Assembly (NCBI RefSeq): GCF_002865645.1
Contig: NW_020194563.1
Span: 826,152-890,151, forward strand
Direction of reading: 5' to 3'
Length of the DNA stretch: 64,000 nucleotides
DNA from: Hyaloscypha bicolor E
Taxonomy: Eukaryota > Ascomycota > Leotiomycetes > Helotiales > Hyaloscyphaceae
Positions within the stretch are counted from its first letter, which is position 1; each line of letters starts with the position of its first letter. Positions 46,114-57,703 of the stretch are shown piece by piece. A program made the position numbers and the translations under genes. The notes beneath the pieces were generated by a model. That model had not been told where the DNA came from, did not search any database, and saw only the letters and a list, made by a program, of their open reading frames with translations.

Positions 46114-47011
46114 ATGGCATCAATGGAGGATCACATGAGCAAGCCATTCACTGGAACCAGTGGTTTGGATGTCGAACACATTACTGAAGGCGAATCTCAA
46201 AGTATGTTATCTTAAGCTACCTTGATATCCCCATCTAATATGATACAGAGACCAGAAACGGCGGCGTCGACAGGCATACCGACAGCGATGATAATGGTGA
46301 TAATGAATTTCCACCTTTTGAAGAGAGACTCAAACCCAAGACAACCTCGGCCCTCAGCAACCAAGGACGGAAGCGTAATATTTCGGTTAGTAACAGAGCC
46401 AGGTCGCCAGCTCGGAAACGTCACTGCGATCGAGCCTCGAGTCTCGCTGCAGCGACTCCACCGCTAATAATTATCGATCTGACCACCAACATCGAGCTTT
46501 GCGCTCTCTGCCCCAACGTCCTTAGGAAGGGCGATGGCAGAATGTTCGTTTTAAGACTTTGTGGTTGTGTACGCAATTATCGCAATCAAGACCCTTTCAA
46601 ACAATTAACTTCAGCTACAGGTTATCTGTGACGAGTGTTTGAGCAACGAGCTCGAACTTCTGCAGAGCTGCAATGATGGGATTACTCTTTATTGGTGTCC
46701 GAAGCACGTATTACGAGAACAGAGTGCGACGGAGCTGTTTGCACTAGACTGCAGGATTTGTTGGGGGGATAATGTGGCTGATAACTCAGATCGAGTTTGT
46801 ACCAAATGTGGTAAGTTCTGGTGAATACTTTGATTACATAGTTGGTTGATATAATGTAGGCCACTCGTTCTGCCGTAGCTGTATTGAAACGTGGATATTG
46901 GGACAACACTCAACTTGCCCAACTTGTAGGGCGGTCCTGCCTGAAGGAACTGCTGAGCTCTGCGACTTCAGAACTGTACAGCGTTTCAATATTTATTCTG
47001 TAATCGATTAA
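46114..47011 (+). CDS. RING-finger protein, putative E3 ubiquitin ligase
   Basis: Exons 46114-46201, 46249-46568, 46621-46810 and 46860-47011 give 249 aa. The N-terminal 110 residues are charged and probably disordered, with a basic patch (SNRARSPARKRHCDR). A first Cys cluster, CALCPNVL to CGCVICDECL, crosses an exon junction. Then a C-terminal RING: CRICW, CTKCGHSFCRSC (crossing the last junction) and CPTCRAVLPEG. The paired metal sites fit an E3 ligase. Four phase-consistent introns with good signals support the model. Substrate unknown. Confidence 0.75.
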
Positions 47012-47333
47012 TGCAAAGACAAGGAGAATAAAAATGCATATTATTGTCCTTGCACCTGACTCCTCATCAAAATTGCAAAATCCTGTGAATTTGAAGCAGT
47101 TTTTCGATGACCTAGAAGTACTAACCTGTGAGCATAGTGTGGAGCCCTCCTGACAACACATCATATTCGCGCAGCAGTACGTTCCCCTCAAGCTAAAGAT
47201 CATGAAGCAACTCAACATAGCCGCGCAATATTCTTCATCATGACCGAGTTGGTTACCATGGCCTCTGAGAGAGACAGGGAAAGATGATAAAAATAATCTA
47301 ACCATCGACGTATTTTCACTACCATGGCGCATA
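47012..47333. other. Intergenic, nothing recognised
   Basis: Convergent 3' ends of the RING and GPCR genes. Confidence 0.5.
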
Positions 47334-48889
47334 TCAATCACTCATACCCCGCCGATGCACACTTGCTACCTTTAATAGGGGAAGGACATCCGAATCACGG
47401 TTCTTCGGCTGGCTAATGGGGCGAACGTTTTTGCCGGACAATGCAGTTGGACCACCAATAGGGGTAGCTTGGGGTCTCTTCCGAAACAAAGAAGGGAGGG
47501 CTGGCAGACAAGCACAAATAACGCTGACATGAACCTCAATAGTGCTCCAATATCCCACAGGAACATAGTCCCCTGCGTTGCGATTAGTTTTCATTTCCCA
47601 ACGGTATTGCATATTCTCACATGTTATATTTTGAGTATTTGCGAACTTTACAAGCGACGTAAGCCGGAGTATGGCAACGATAGCAACGCTGTTAATTCTG
47701 TTAGTTCGCGGTTTACCTGTCGATTTCTTATATACTCACAAAGATCCCAAGCCAAAAATCATCAAAATATGAATCTTGCGCTCCCACGGCATCACAAGTT
47801 TTGCTAACCCTGGCATTGGAAGGACAAGTATAATAACGTCCAAAGCGATATTGATCGCACCGCTTGTCCATCCCAGTGCATTCGCATTGACACATCTGGC
47901 CCCAACCGTACCATCCCATCTGGTCCAAGCAGCCCGGACTGGAATACATTGGAATATTGAGATAAGAATAAATACGGTGCCGTATAGGGTATTGCCTACC
48001 ACGACAGCGTGTACGATTGACTTAAACGTTTTCTGGGGAAATATTCGAAGATAAAGGCACAATATGGACACCCTTACCATCGTCAGACTACCGAGGTAGA
48101 GCAATTCATCGAAGTAATATATCTATACAATATTAGGACGATACACAACAGCTTTTACCATCAGCTCACATGGAGGATATATGTAATATTGCCAAACGGG
48201 ATAGACCAGACATCCTTCCCCAATCCACAATCCGCAACTGGCAAGCACGTCAGTAACCATCGACCCGCCAAAATGCCATTTGACGTACGGACAACAGCCA
48301 TCGCAGAGAGCGGGATCACAAATCCCTATGCCATGTAAGCCAAAGGACCATGTTACTTCGATTGTCAGCATCCTTACCATTGCTGCAATCATAGCCCAGT
48401 CATCCATTCCAAATTGAAGGCTCATTATCCTTGCCAATAGGCGTAGGATAAAGACCGGTAAAGCAAGAGATATCCCAATAACCCCGGGGATTGAAACGGC
48501 TTTGCTTCTATTCCGCAGTGGTCGACGACAGATTGATTCAGTCGTGTTTTTGGTTGCTGACCGTATTAGAAGTTTCCTGCAAAAGTAGGTGGTACCAGGA
48601 CGGACTTAGAAACTCTCTGATTGTGCAGCTTGTACTTACGCACCGTTCAAGACTATCACTTAAGTCTTTATTCGCGCAGAGTTGCGCATCATTCGCGGGC
48701 GCGTCGGACGACATTGAAAGCGAATCAGCGATACATTGCGCCTGCTCTCGTTCAGTATCTGAAAAATCGAGGTTCTAGAGGCCAGCTTACAGCACAGGTA
48801 GGCAAGCTTCCGTCTGTAAGGAACATGTATGCGTGGGCCACAGTGGTAAACATAGCCATATAGGCCGCAAAAGCCCGAATTTTCTGCAT
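47334..48889 (-). CDS. CFEM-domain Pth11-like seven-helix receptor
   Basis: Seven exons (48889-48791, 48741-48606, 48556-48378, 48325-48170, 48122-47740, 47688-47621, 47572-47334) give 419 aa; six introns of 47-52 bp all keep phase. Order: a signal peptide (MQKIRAFAAYMAMFTTVAHA), a CFEM-type Cys domain (LPTCAAQCIADSL, CANKDLSDSLERCVSTSC, TESICRRPLRNRS), then the fungal rhodopsin-like seven-helix region, beginning GVIGISLALPVFILRLLAR, with CGLGKDVWSIPF between helices 2 and 3, YYFDELLYLGSLTMVR, and the last helix near VAIVAILRLTSLV, and a short cytosolic tail. Pth11-type receptors sense surface or host cues at the plasma membrane. The gene looks intact. It is divergent from a Zn2Cys6 gene. Confidence 0.85.
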
Positions 48890-48992
48890 CCCGAGGTGAG
48901 CAGATTCAATGGGGATCTGTGAACAAACTTGATGCACCAGAACAGGCCAGAAGCTTCGTATTCAGAAAATGTTCTGGCGGTCATCTGGCAGA

Positions 48993-49185
48993 GGCTCGTA
49001 GAAGAAGATCCCGTTGAGATGGTACCATCTCTGTGGGTCATCTGGCAGGATGATCGACCCACGTCACGGCTCGTAGAAGAAGATCCCGTTGAGGTGGTAC
49101 CATCTCTGTGGGTCATCTGGCAGGATGATCGACCCAGGTCACGGCTCGTAGAGATGATCCCGTTTAGATGGTACCATCTTGAATC
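48993..49185. repeat. 75-bp tandem repeat in a divergent promoter
   Basis: About 2.5 copies start at 48993, 49068 and 49143 with GGCTCGTAGA. Each unit carries the palindrome GATGGTACCATC (one copy GGTGGTACCATC) and, in the first two, GGATGATCGACCCA. It lies between the receptor start (48889) and the Zn2Cys6 start (49451), so it may serve both. Confidence 0.9.
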
Positions 49186-49450
49186 CGTGTTGTAATTGGC
49201 TAGCGTCGGGCATTTCTGGGCCGCTCTGGGTGTTCCGCGGCATCTGATTCCTCCGCCTCTCTTCACCGAAACAACCTCACAACGACCGTCACAATCAAGC
49301 CGTCTATAAAGTTCGAAAATATGTCACAATATACATTCGCCAGCGTCATTAAACGCAAGGCTTCGTCTGCGACCTCAGCAGACCAACGAAGTTTTAAGGA
49401 CGCGCGCGCGGCTTCAAGCTGTGTATTGACGTGGGGAGACTGCTTTCATT

Positions 49451-51868
49451 ATGGGCAGGCGATCCGGCGAGTCAAAGAAGAAGGCAGGCCGCACTGCTAA
49501 GGCCAAACCAGGATGCTTAACATGCGAGTAAGTTTGTCGGATCTTGTCTTCTATATTGTCTTCAGGATTATCGCTGATCAGTAAACCATAGAGAACGCGG
49601 ACTGACATGCGACGAAACGCTTCCTACCTGCCAACACTGCCAACAGAGTGGACGAGTATGCAAAGGGCTACGGGGGAGGACTGGGCTGTGGGGAAAGACC
49701 TCTACGAGCCCTGGGCCGGCGTTTATGGTCGGGATGGATCACTCGAAGCTATCAAGCAACCCACCCAAACAAACTGCATCGGAAGGTGACCTGGTGGATG
49801 GTGCGAACCGAGAGAGTTCCAAAAAGCCCCGTACTGGAAAGGTCATTAATACACCGCCTTTTATATTTGATGCTTGCTGATGTTTCCGCAGAGGACCGCC
49901 GATGCAGTGCCGCTGCCAGAGGCTAGGACCACGGGTAGCCCGAAACGAGCTCGGAGTCGCAAGGACGAACAGCAGGACGGAGACTGCATAACTGTGTCTT
50001 TTGAGTCAATGGAGAACCACAAGCATCCAAATCGAAGTCCAGCATCTGAGGCTACTATGCCTACTGCGCAATCAGATGTTGTAGAGTGTCAGTCTCATCG
50101 TCAGGTTTCGAGCGAGGATAGCAACGCCATGCAGAAGGCACGGTTGGCTTTGTCGGCTGTCGAGACAAGCAGATGGACTAAGCCATCTCAAGGCAATACA
50201 CCACCTGACTCAAGGACCAAATCGAACAGCGCTTCAACACATTCTCCTACATCCGATAGTCGACCCTTGGAAATTACCGAAATTGACAATACTGGGTTGT
50301 CGGGCCAAGCAAGGAACCCTCCAAATGACCCGTCACCCCCAGCTAGAGGGCCGTCAGACCTACATGTTCCTGCGAGTTCCGAACAACAGAGTTTCTCGTC
50401 AGTCCCTGTTGAGGCTGAGCAAGACCCGGGTAGACCATGGAACTCCCCTAGGGTTGATACGCACAGTCAGGCAGTGGAAACAGAACGTCGCCCGTTGATG
50501 TCAGGATCCTTTGGAGGCTCCTCGGTCGCGGGAACCGGCCGGTCGGCCTCATTCGATAACATTCCACCACCTCCTGACAGCACTCATTACCCAGCATCGA
50601 TGCAAGATGCTGGAAGTCGGCTGTTTCAACCACAAATGATCACTACGGATCCTGCTAGGGGCAATCGTCCATCAGATTCCCTCAATACTAGCCAGCACCT
50701 AGAATCTGTGTCCATTTCATCATCAAATGCAACAACGCCAGCAACTCATCACCACCGGGCCCCACCACCTAGCCAAGCGTCTTCTAACCGACCGGCTCTA
50801 ACATTTACCATAGACGGCTTGCAAGGCGAGTTGCCTTGGTCTACGATGCGGCCCTTTGTCGAGGTGTTTACAAGAAATGGCGACGTCCTCCTACAATCAA
50901 GGACGCTAATCGGATATAAAGTATACCCCATGGAATTCATAATGTGGCCAAAGCTACGGGACTTCCACAGATGGTATATGACGGAGACAGGAACCACCGA
51001 TGTCTTGCATCTCCGAATTGAGATGTATAACGCCGAATCGAAACTCGAAAATATATTCGTCATCTCCAGAGACAATGCACACCATCTTCCGGTGTTGAGG
51101 CAATATATCTGGGACTTCTTCTGGACGGCATCAAGCTTGAACAACACATCTACTTTCAAGGTTGTGGTAAGGGATGCTCGTGATGCTGAGTGTGGTGCTA
51201 CTGCCCTTGTGCTCCCAGCGGAACGCTCTACGACCTCCAGGGCTAGAACTATCGGGCTGGTAGCTGATTCCCGGCCACCAGCTGCCCAAGTGTGTGGTGG
51301 ATACCCGCCTCGTCATAATAAAGTCACCGCCCATACAATTTCCTCCGTTGCTCCTCGTGCCCTGGCACCAAAAATTGTCCCCACAGCGGCCCAGATGCAC
51401 ATTCCAGAAATCAAATACCCTGGATCGTCCATGGGTGTTGCTGCGTACGTTCCTCAAAACCAACCAGAGGATGCTCGAGACTTGAGCAGCCGACAAACAG
51501 CAATAGCGGCGGTTCTTGCTCCGGAAATCGCTGTCAGGGTTCAAACAGACGGAGCGGGAAAGGTCAGCGCTCGCTACAGCAAGTGGGTTTTGAGACCAGA
51601 AATCACGACGGCAGATTTCTTTGCTTGGTTTGCACACCAGACTGGCCGTGGTGGTAGCAATGGGCCGCCATCACTGAGATTCACCCTTAAAGACGCCATG
51701 CCAGCCCCAACATCGAGCACGATTGCACAAGCCGACGAGGACCATTTCAATTTAATGAAAAGGGACCTTAAGACGCAATTTGAAAAGGCGGGGGAGCTTG
51801 TACCGAACTTGAAAGAATTTCTTGTTTTAGTGACTGATCCAGATTGGGTTTCAGAGGAGGACTGGTAA
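49451..51868 (+). CDS. Zn2Cys6 protein with unknown C-terminal domain
   Basis: Exons 49451-49527, 49592-49841 and 49892-51868 give 767 aa. The zinc cluster spans the first junction: CLTCEERGLTCDETLPTCQHCQQSGRVC has all six Cys in Zn2Cys6 spacing. Unusually, the loop after the second Cys is EERGLT, where DNA-binding members carry Arg/Lys, so DNA contact may be weak. A Ser/Pro-rich, probably disordered stretch covers about 120-400. A folded C-terminal half follows (FTIDGLQGELPWSTMRPF, IMWPKLRDFHRWYMTETG and FLVLVTDPDWVSEEDW) that I do not recognise; no Fungal_trans middle region is seen. The donor of the second intron (GTCATT) is weak. Confidence 0.75.
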
Positions 51869-52721
51869 TTTTGACTTTGTTTTGATTTTGATGAGCATTA
51901 GGCTTGGGTTCTTTAAAGGCAATTGACGTTTTGTGGTGTGGGATGGGCCATTCTCATGTATTTAGTTGAATAGAGCTATTCAACTTGAATGCTTCATCCT
52001 CGAAACTTCTCCTGTAATATACCAAATAACATTTCACTATTGTTGAGCAACACCCCCAGCTAGTACCATTACCCCGAGACGAGACTGAGGAGCAGTGGTT
52101 ACTTCGTAATATGCAAACCAAAATGGGACAAAAATATAAACCAAATAATGTGATGTCGCCTGTTCTCTCACGTCTCCTACAGCTCAGAGGCGAGAGACTT
52201 CTTCAAAGTGAGTACGTTTTCAAACGGCCTCATGCGAGGCTGGGCGTAGGCACATCCTGGGTCTATTAGCCTCGACCTTCTCCGGACTAGTCGGTTAAAT
52301 TTAGCAAGTTCCCACGAGCATGAGCAGAAGCAGCTATCCACTCAGACACATTTTTGCCTCCTTTTTGCACTGGTAAGAAAGAGACATCCTTTCGGGTAGA
52401 AATGGAAGGGAATAAATACATTATTCGCGGAAGCTGTTGCCATACCATTTCTCTCGATGAAGTAGCTCTAAAGGAGTGCATTCCAACACTCCGGCCGCAA
52501 CGCTAGAAGTCCATGGTGTCACTATTTTGCGGCTGGCTGTCTGCTATCTGTTTCATGGAAGTTACGAGGATGGGAATTGCGGTTGGAAACCAAGGTTAAA
52601 AAACAGGAAAAATCGTTTCACAACCAAATAAAAAAATAAAAAGTCCCAACTTCTAAACAATCCTTATTTCCCAGCACCCAGTTCCCACAATGGTGGTTCG
52701 CCTGAAATCTGGAGTATCGGA
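51869..52721. other. Intergenic, nothing recognised
   Basis: 3' region of the Zn2Cys6 gene. Short frames without family features. Confidence 0.45.
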
Positions 52722-53130
52722 CTACCTAACAATATTGGACTGCCCACCAGGCCAGAAATCTGGAGTACTGCCATCACCTTTTGTAAGCAAGTACCTCCAA
52801 GGTGTCCCTTCGTTGTTATGAATACAGCAATACTCGGAAGCCCTCAGCTGCGCTTCTGACACCCCAAGTCGTCGCAGTTGCTCGAGATAAAGTTCAACCT
52901 GCCACTTTTCCGGACGAAGAAGATCTTTTTGCTTTTTCGCGTTCGATGTGCATATTTCCAACTCCCCTTCGCACATAGTGTGCTTCAGTTCTTTAACTAA
53001 TCTACTTAGCATTGGAAGTTCCTAAAGATGGCTTAACTTACGATATAACTGGAAATTGAGGGCGATCTGAAAGCCCAGTTGTTGCCCCGCTAAGTTGCGC
53101 TGCTTTTTAAAAGGGACTTTCTCTATCGGA
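52722..53130 (-). pseudogene. Hypothetical gene with in-frame TAG
   Basis: A frame from ATG 53012 to 52722 (96 aa, RLVKELKHTMCEGELEICTS, LRRLGVSEAQLRASEYCC, ending in GGQSNIVR) looks like protein. The same frame continues upstream past one TAG at 53024-53022 into IYPIEKVPFKKQRNLAGQQ. CAG to TAG would explain the stop as another C-to-T change at CpA, but a 20-bp gap with GTAAGT and TTTAG ends there too, too short for a normal intron. Family unknown. Confidence 0.35.
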
Positions 53131-53462
53131 TAAATTTTCTAGTCAGTTCTAATTACTTTATGTATTAATTCTTGGTGCATACCTTCATCAGTGAAGACTC
53201 TGTTACAGTCCATGGCATAAATGCGTCTCGCTCTGCAAACAGGTGGAGCGGAACGTGAATTGCAAAATGATACTGGAGACAGAAGGAATGGCGAGGGAAG
53301 CTGGACGTGAGTAGGGAGGATATGAGAATTTGTTGGGGTTTTATATGCATGCTCGACCGCCAGGAAGCCAGAGTGTGAAGGCGCCAATTCACTGGCAGCA
53401 AACGTCCCGCAGTTACAAGTATGGGCGTCTTTGACGCAAGTATTTGTCAAATCACCCTGCAT

Positions 53463-53481
53463 GGGGGGGGGGGGGGGGGGG
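53463..53481. repeat. Poly-G tract (G19)
   Basis: A run of nineteen G in the otherwise plain spacer 53131-53972, which holds no supportable gene. Length may be uncertain because such runs are error-prone in sequencing. Confidence 0.8.
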
Positions 53482-53972
53482 CCTCAGTAACGTGGATGTA
53501 AAGCTCGGCATCTTGCTTCGCTGGCAAGTGCCTGCTGTTTACCCCTCCTTGTCTTAGCCTTTATAGACGGCACCAGGCAGCCAGTCCTGACCGAGTATAC
53601 CAAGGGAAATGGACAAAAGTGAGATGAATGGGTGTTTCCGCATATGCAATAAGCGGCGGTCAAAACTTGCCATCTTCAAGGCAATGGGGGCTCACGGCAT
53701 GCACACGCCGCACCTTGTTGATCTATTTTCTATAGGGGAGGCTGGTTGACAATGTTGAATAAGCGAGCCTCCGCTCCAGGTACGAATTTGATCAATTGTG
53801 CGTCAAATCGTCTTCAAAAGCCTTGAGAATGGATCACGGGATACACATACGCATAATTCCAATCACAAGCGGCGAAAACGATGGCCTATGCTATCAAAAC
53901 GGAGAGAGCCTTTGATAAGTTCGAGTACGAACGAGGAACGTAACAAGTCACAAACGGAGTTTATCCTCCACC

Positions 53973-55376
53973 CTATTCTTCACCCGCCTGCCCCTCCTCG
54001 ACCTGCTCTCGATCTACCTGCTCCCCATCTTCTACCTCATTATTCTTCCCTTTCTTGCGCTCTTGCTCCACCCAATCGCGAAATGTTTTGGATGCATTCT
54101 GTGGAGTGCGTGCCGTCAAAAAAAAACCTTGCAATTCAGCATGACTAAACTCAGAATCCTTCAAAAGTGATGCCTGTATAGAAAAGTTTGCTATATGTTC
54201 CTTTAACTCGTCTTCAGGCGACTGTAAGTAGGCAGTCTTAAAGAGCTGAATGGCCTCATCAACACTGGCTTTCTTGAATTCGATTGCCAAGTCGACACGC
54301 CCTGGTCGGATGAGCTCTTGGGGGAAGTCCTTTGGGCAAAAATTGGTCGTTATAATGAGAAGATGCCCCTCGGGAGTTAAAGGTCCATCGATGGCGCTTT
54401 TTAGACCAGAAAGCGAAATCCCGTTCTTCTTCGCAATTCCACTAACGTTATTACTGCGTCTTAGTTGTGTGGGATCAACCTCTTCCAGAATAACAATACA
54501 GCGTCTAGGTATTCCAGCGAAGAGCTTCTGAAGAGAGTTGTCTGTTAGCTCAAGCTCCGCTACATTCACCAGATAAAGTCTCAGCCCAGTTCTCAATGCC
54601 AAAGCCTTGTAGAGAGACGTCTTGCCAGTTCCCCGAGAGCCGTAAAAGAGGTAGCCTCTGCGGTAGGGAATGCCTGACGCAAAATAACGTTCCTGCATCT
54701 TGTAGCTGGTGAAGCTCTGTATATCACCCAGAATTTGGTCCTTTAGCCCCTGGCGCATACAGACTGTGTCCATAGATCTTCCACGACGATAGATTGGTAC
54801 GGCCCATGCGTCGTCGGGAGAACATTGGCGTATCATGTCCTCGGATTCTGGGTAAACAACTAAGTTGTCGTTGCGATGACGTTCAAAATCTTCTTTCGCG
54901 GCCAGTTTCAGAAGATTCTCTATTGGCGTCAGAGATCTGCCGAAGTAGTGAAGGACCAGACCACCAGCTTTTTTTTCTGGCTCACGCGAAACACGCTGAA
55001 CGCTCACCCCATACTCCATTTTCCAGGTAGAGCCAAAATCTGGTTCGTATTTAGGAGGGGCCTTCCGTTCTTCCAGTTTGAAATTTCGAAACTGTGTAAG
55101 AGGTATCTTTATGTCATCCTCCTCCGGCCAAACAGAGGCAGCTGTTAACGATTTCCGGTGCTTTGCGTGATGGGTTTTCGCGCAGTAGCTCAACAGGCTC
55201 TGGGCAAGGATATCGCTTTCTGATATTCGAACAGTTGTCATAAAGTAGGACTTGACGAAGTAGAATAGAGAGAGGCTAGCAGAAGTAATGGCGAACAGTT
55301 TCACGAGAAGTCCGACATGCTCAGCTTTTAATAAGCTGGGAATAAGTTGGAGGAGTGCGTAAATGATTGATTCCAT
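53973..55376 (-). CDS. BCS1-like AAA ATPase
   Basis: A single-exon 467-aa protein; the first ATG in frame is at 55376. Near the N-terminus lies one membrane segment (LLVKLFAITSASLSLFYFV), then the BCS1-type N-terminal region, then the AAA core: Walker A GSRGTGKTS (about 246-254), Walker B IVILEEVD (294-301; EE replaces the usual ED), sensor TTN, and an Arg-finger-like RPGRVDL. The tail is acidic and Glu-rich. BCS1 is a mitochondrial inner-membrane chaperone that inserts the Rieske protein; filamentous fungi have many divergent paralogues of unknown role, and this is one of those. The catalytic residues appear intact. Confidence 0.85.
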   Translation of the reverse strand: MESIIYALLQLIPSLLKAEHVGLLVKLFAITSASLSLFYFVKSYFMTTVRISESDILAQSLLSYCAKTHHAKHRKSLTAASVWPEEDDIKIPLTQFRNFKLEERKAPPKYEPDFGSTWKMEYGVSVQRVSREPEKKAGGLVLHYFGRSLTPIENLLKLAAKEDFERHRNDNLVVYPESEDMIRQCSPDDAWAVPIYRRGRSMDTVCMRQGLKDQILGDIQSFTSYKMQERYFASGIPYRRGYLFYGSRGTGKTSLYKALALRTGLRLYLVNVAELELTDNSLQKLFAGIPRRCIVILEEVDPTQLRRSNNVSGIAKKNGISLSGLKSAIDGPLTPEGHLLIITTNFCPKDFPQELIRPGRVDLAIEFKKASVDEAIQLFKTAYLQSPEDELKEHIANFSIQASLLKDSEFSHAELQGFFLTARTPQNASKTFRDWVEQERKKGKNNEVEDGEQVDREQVEEGQAGEE

Positions 55377-57076
55377 GAGGAAGAAAATAGAAGACAAGTG
55401 TTCAAACGAGGTATTGGCGGAAAGAGTATCTTTCTAGATTTTGAATCAGAGAGTCTTGAGTAGGAGTGCCTCTGAGGATGGAGGAAGTCGAATTTGTGCT
55501 TCAGACGGACGAAATGAGGAGACAGCATGTTTCAACTCAGGGGGCTTGAAGTACGGATCCCCGCCCTGACAGAGCAGGTCAGCCAATTCTATGCGCCTTC
55601 GTCTCCTTTGACACGGGAAACGTGAGGCGAGTGCGCCTGCGCCATCCCCATTACTTAATTGGGAGTAGCTGCGTCAATCTGGTGACTTTTTGCTGCAACT
55701 AACATTGCTGCACCATGCGGTTGGCTTTGTTCGTTGTGTATGCCGGCGAGCCCGTCTATATCACTTAATAATTGGAGTGGAGAGCCTCAAAAGCCTTTGA
55801 AGACTGCATATGCAGGCGAACGCCATCTCTTTGCTCGGCTTGGTGGTATGCAGGCGGTGTAGGGGGCATTGCTTGACCAAGAGACGGGTAGCCCTATTAG
55901 CTCACCACACGGAATTAAGGAAGTCTGCCGTGATCTTCCCTTTCCGGCCAAAGGAGACGAAGGCGCATAGAAAGGCGAGTCCGTGGCTGATCTGCGCTGT
56001 CGAAGCAGGATCCGGTGTGGCCACACCTGCGGTACGCACTCATTTTTCTGCTTAAAACCCCAATAACATGTGCAAAGGGCTGGCCGGGACGTGAAAGGAT
56101 AAGGATATTCGGGATCAAAGAAGTAAGGCTGTATTGAGATATTGTAGCTAGTATTAGACAGGTAGCAGAAATCCAGCCAGTCGCAAAACGATTACTTTGT
56201 CTGATTTGTCTATAGAAGCGAAACTTTTGAAGCCTCCCCGAGCGTAGTTATAATAAGCCACGATTGACCTCATCCCACCCTCATGCGCCACATTACCCCG
56301 CAATGTTTGCCACAACCTTATTTGAGCCTCATCAAGATCACAATTTGATTAGGCGCATGCTTTGATCCTCGTATCTGGAACGATTTCAGTAAGATTGTCT
56401 CTTCGTTCTCTACACGCCGTACTTAACGCCATAAAAGAACAGTGCTACACCTTGTTCGTGCAAGGACGGCAGGTCCTCAATTTGCAATATTTGCATTCAA
56501 AGATGTACTAATGCGGTCCAGAGTGACACACAGAGCACACCCATTGAATCAGAGTAGATTCAGATTTGAGGAGTTTGAAAAGAGTGGTTGCAATAGTCAG
56601 GGAGTGCCATTTTGGTATAGTGAGGGAGGCAGGCTGGGAAGTTAGCACAGGTCTGAAGATGGATGGGAAGCTACTAACTTCGTAAGATGGTAATCGCAGG
56701 ATTGAAGTTGGAGAAGTCTGAAGAGAGAATCAAGGGATGGGTGGGAAATTGTAGTCTATATCCTGCACCAACCCCAGGAAAGGAGAATCCTGTGTCGGAA
56801 TAGGAAAGTTGCGGTGTGCATTCTGCAGACCTCCTCTGTGAGCTAAGCCTATAATGACAGACTCGCTGCGGCACCAAGTTGAAAGATCACGTGCCTGGCT
56901 ATAACTTCGCCACACGTGGCATTTTACCTCAAAATATCAGCCACCATGTGGGCATCGCAAGTTCGTCGCAGTTGAGCTTGAGCTGCAATGGCACTTGACC
57001 AACAGCAAGCCAGATTAACACAAAAGAACATTCCTGACAATGAACATAGTTGCAAGTGCGGCTTTATTGTGACGCC
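55377..57076. other. Intergenic, nothing recognised
   Basis: 1.7 kb with overlapping short frames on both strands and no recognised features. Confidence 0.45.
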
Positions 57077-57650
57077 ATGGTCGTGAATAAAGGGCGGCTC
57101 AGTAGGAAAAGGCAAAGGGCGTGCCCACTTGGACATCAAAATTGCTATCTAGCTCACGTGGACTGTAAAGAGGTGGCGAGAATAGAAAGACAATTACGCT
57201 TGGGAAGCGGAGTGTTTTCGTGGTGTGCTGTGAGGCATGGGCGAAAATCCGAGACCTTTGCGCTAGCTCTTATTGGTACTAGCGTCTTCCGGAGCCTACT
57301 TTTCCTGCCCAACGACGCAATCAGAAACGGCCAGTCGACCTGTCGCGATATCCCTCAGAGAAGGACCCAGCGATCCAGAACTACCAACGCTATAGTAAGT
57401 CAGTCTTCCAAGCCTTGATGCAATGTTACTAAGCACGTACCTAGATTCCGCATCCGCGCAGCGCTTTGGAAAACCATCCCCCCACCAGAGCGAGCTCGAT
57501 CTATTCATCTCGACATTTTCGTGGCGCCTAGTCGAAGTCTTGTCATCGGCTGATCAGCATATCATATATAACCTCGTGCTCAATACCAAGGATATACGCC
57601 TCTTGTTCGCTGTGGAGACCTGCGGCGACTTGTTGCAGAGACGCCGCTGA
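57077..57650 (+). CDS. Hypothetical protein, three exons
   Basis: Exons 57077-57229, 57283-57394 and 57445-57650 fit in phase (introns GTGAGG...TACTAG, 53 bp, and GTAAGT...CCTAG, 50 bp, with a TTACTAAG branch) and give 156 aa. Segments: a basic start (MVVNKGRLSRKRQRA), then GVFSWCA, RYPSEKDPAIQNYQRY, and a helical hydrophobic end (LDLFISTFSWRLVEVLSSADQHIIYNLVL). Not recognised. The next gene starts 53 bp after its stop in the same direction. Confidence 0.45.
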
Positions 57651-57703
57651 TTCGGATTTCCCATACAATCCACCCCACCCTCTTTGAGCGGCAACCCCTT
57701 TCC

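Noticed and set aside
47334..48889. Receptor as a frameshifted pseudogene
   Set aside because: At first the CFEM region seemed broken at three places, but 49- to 52-bp introns with proper branch sites restore one continuous frame.
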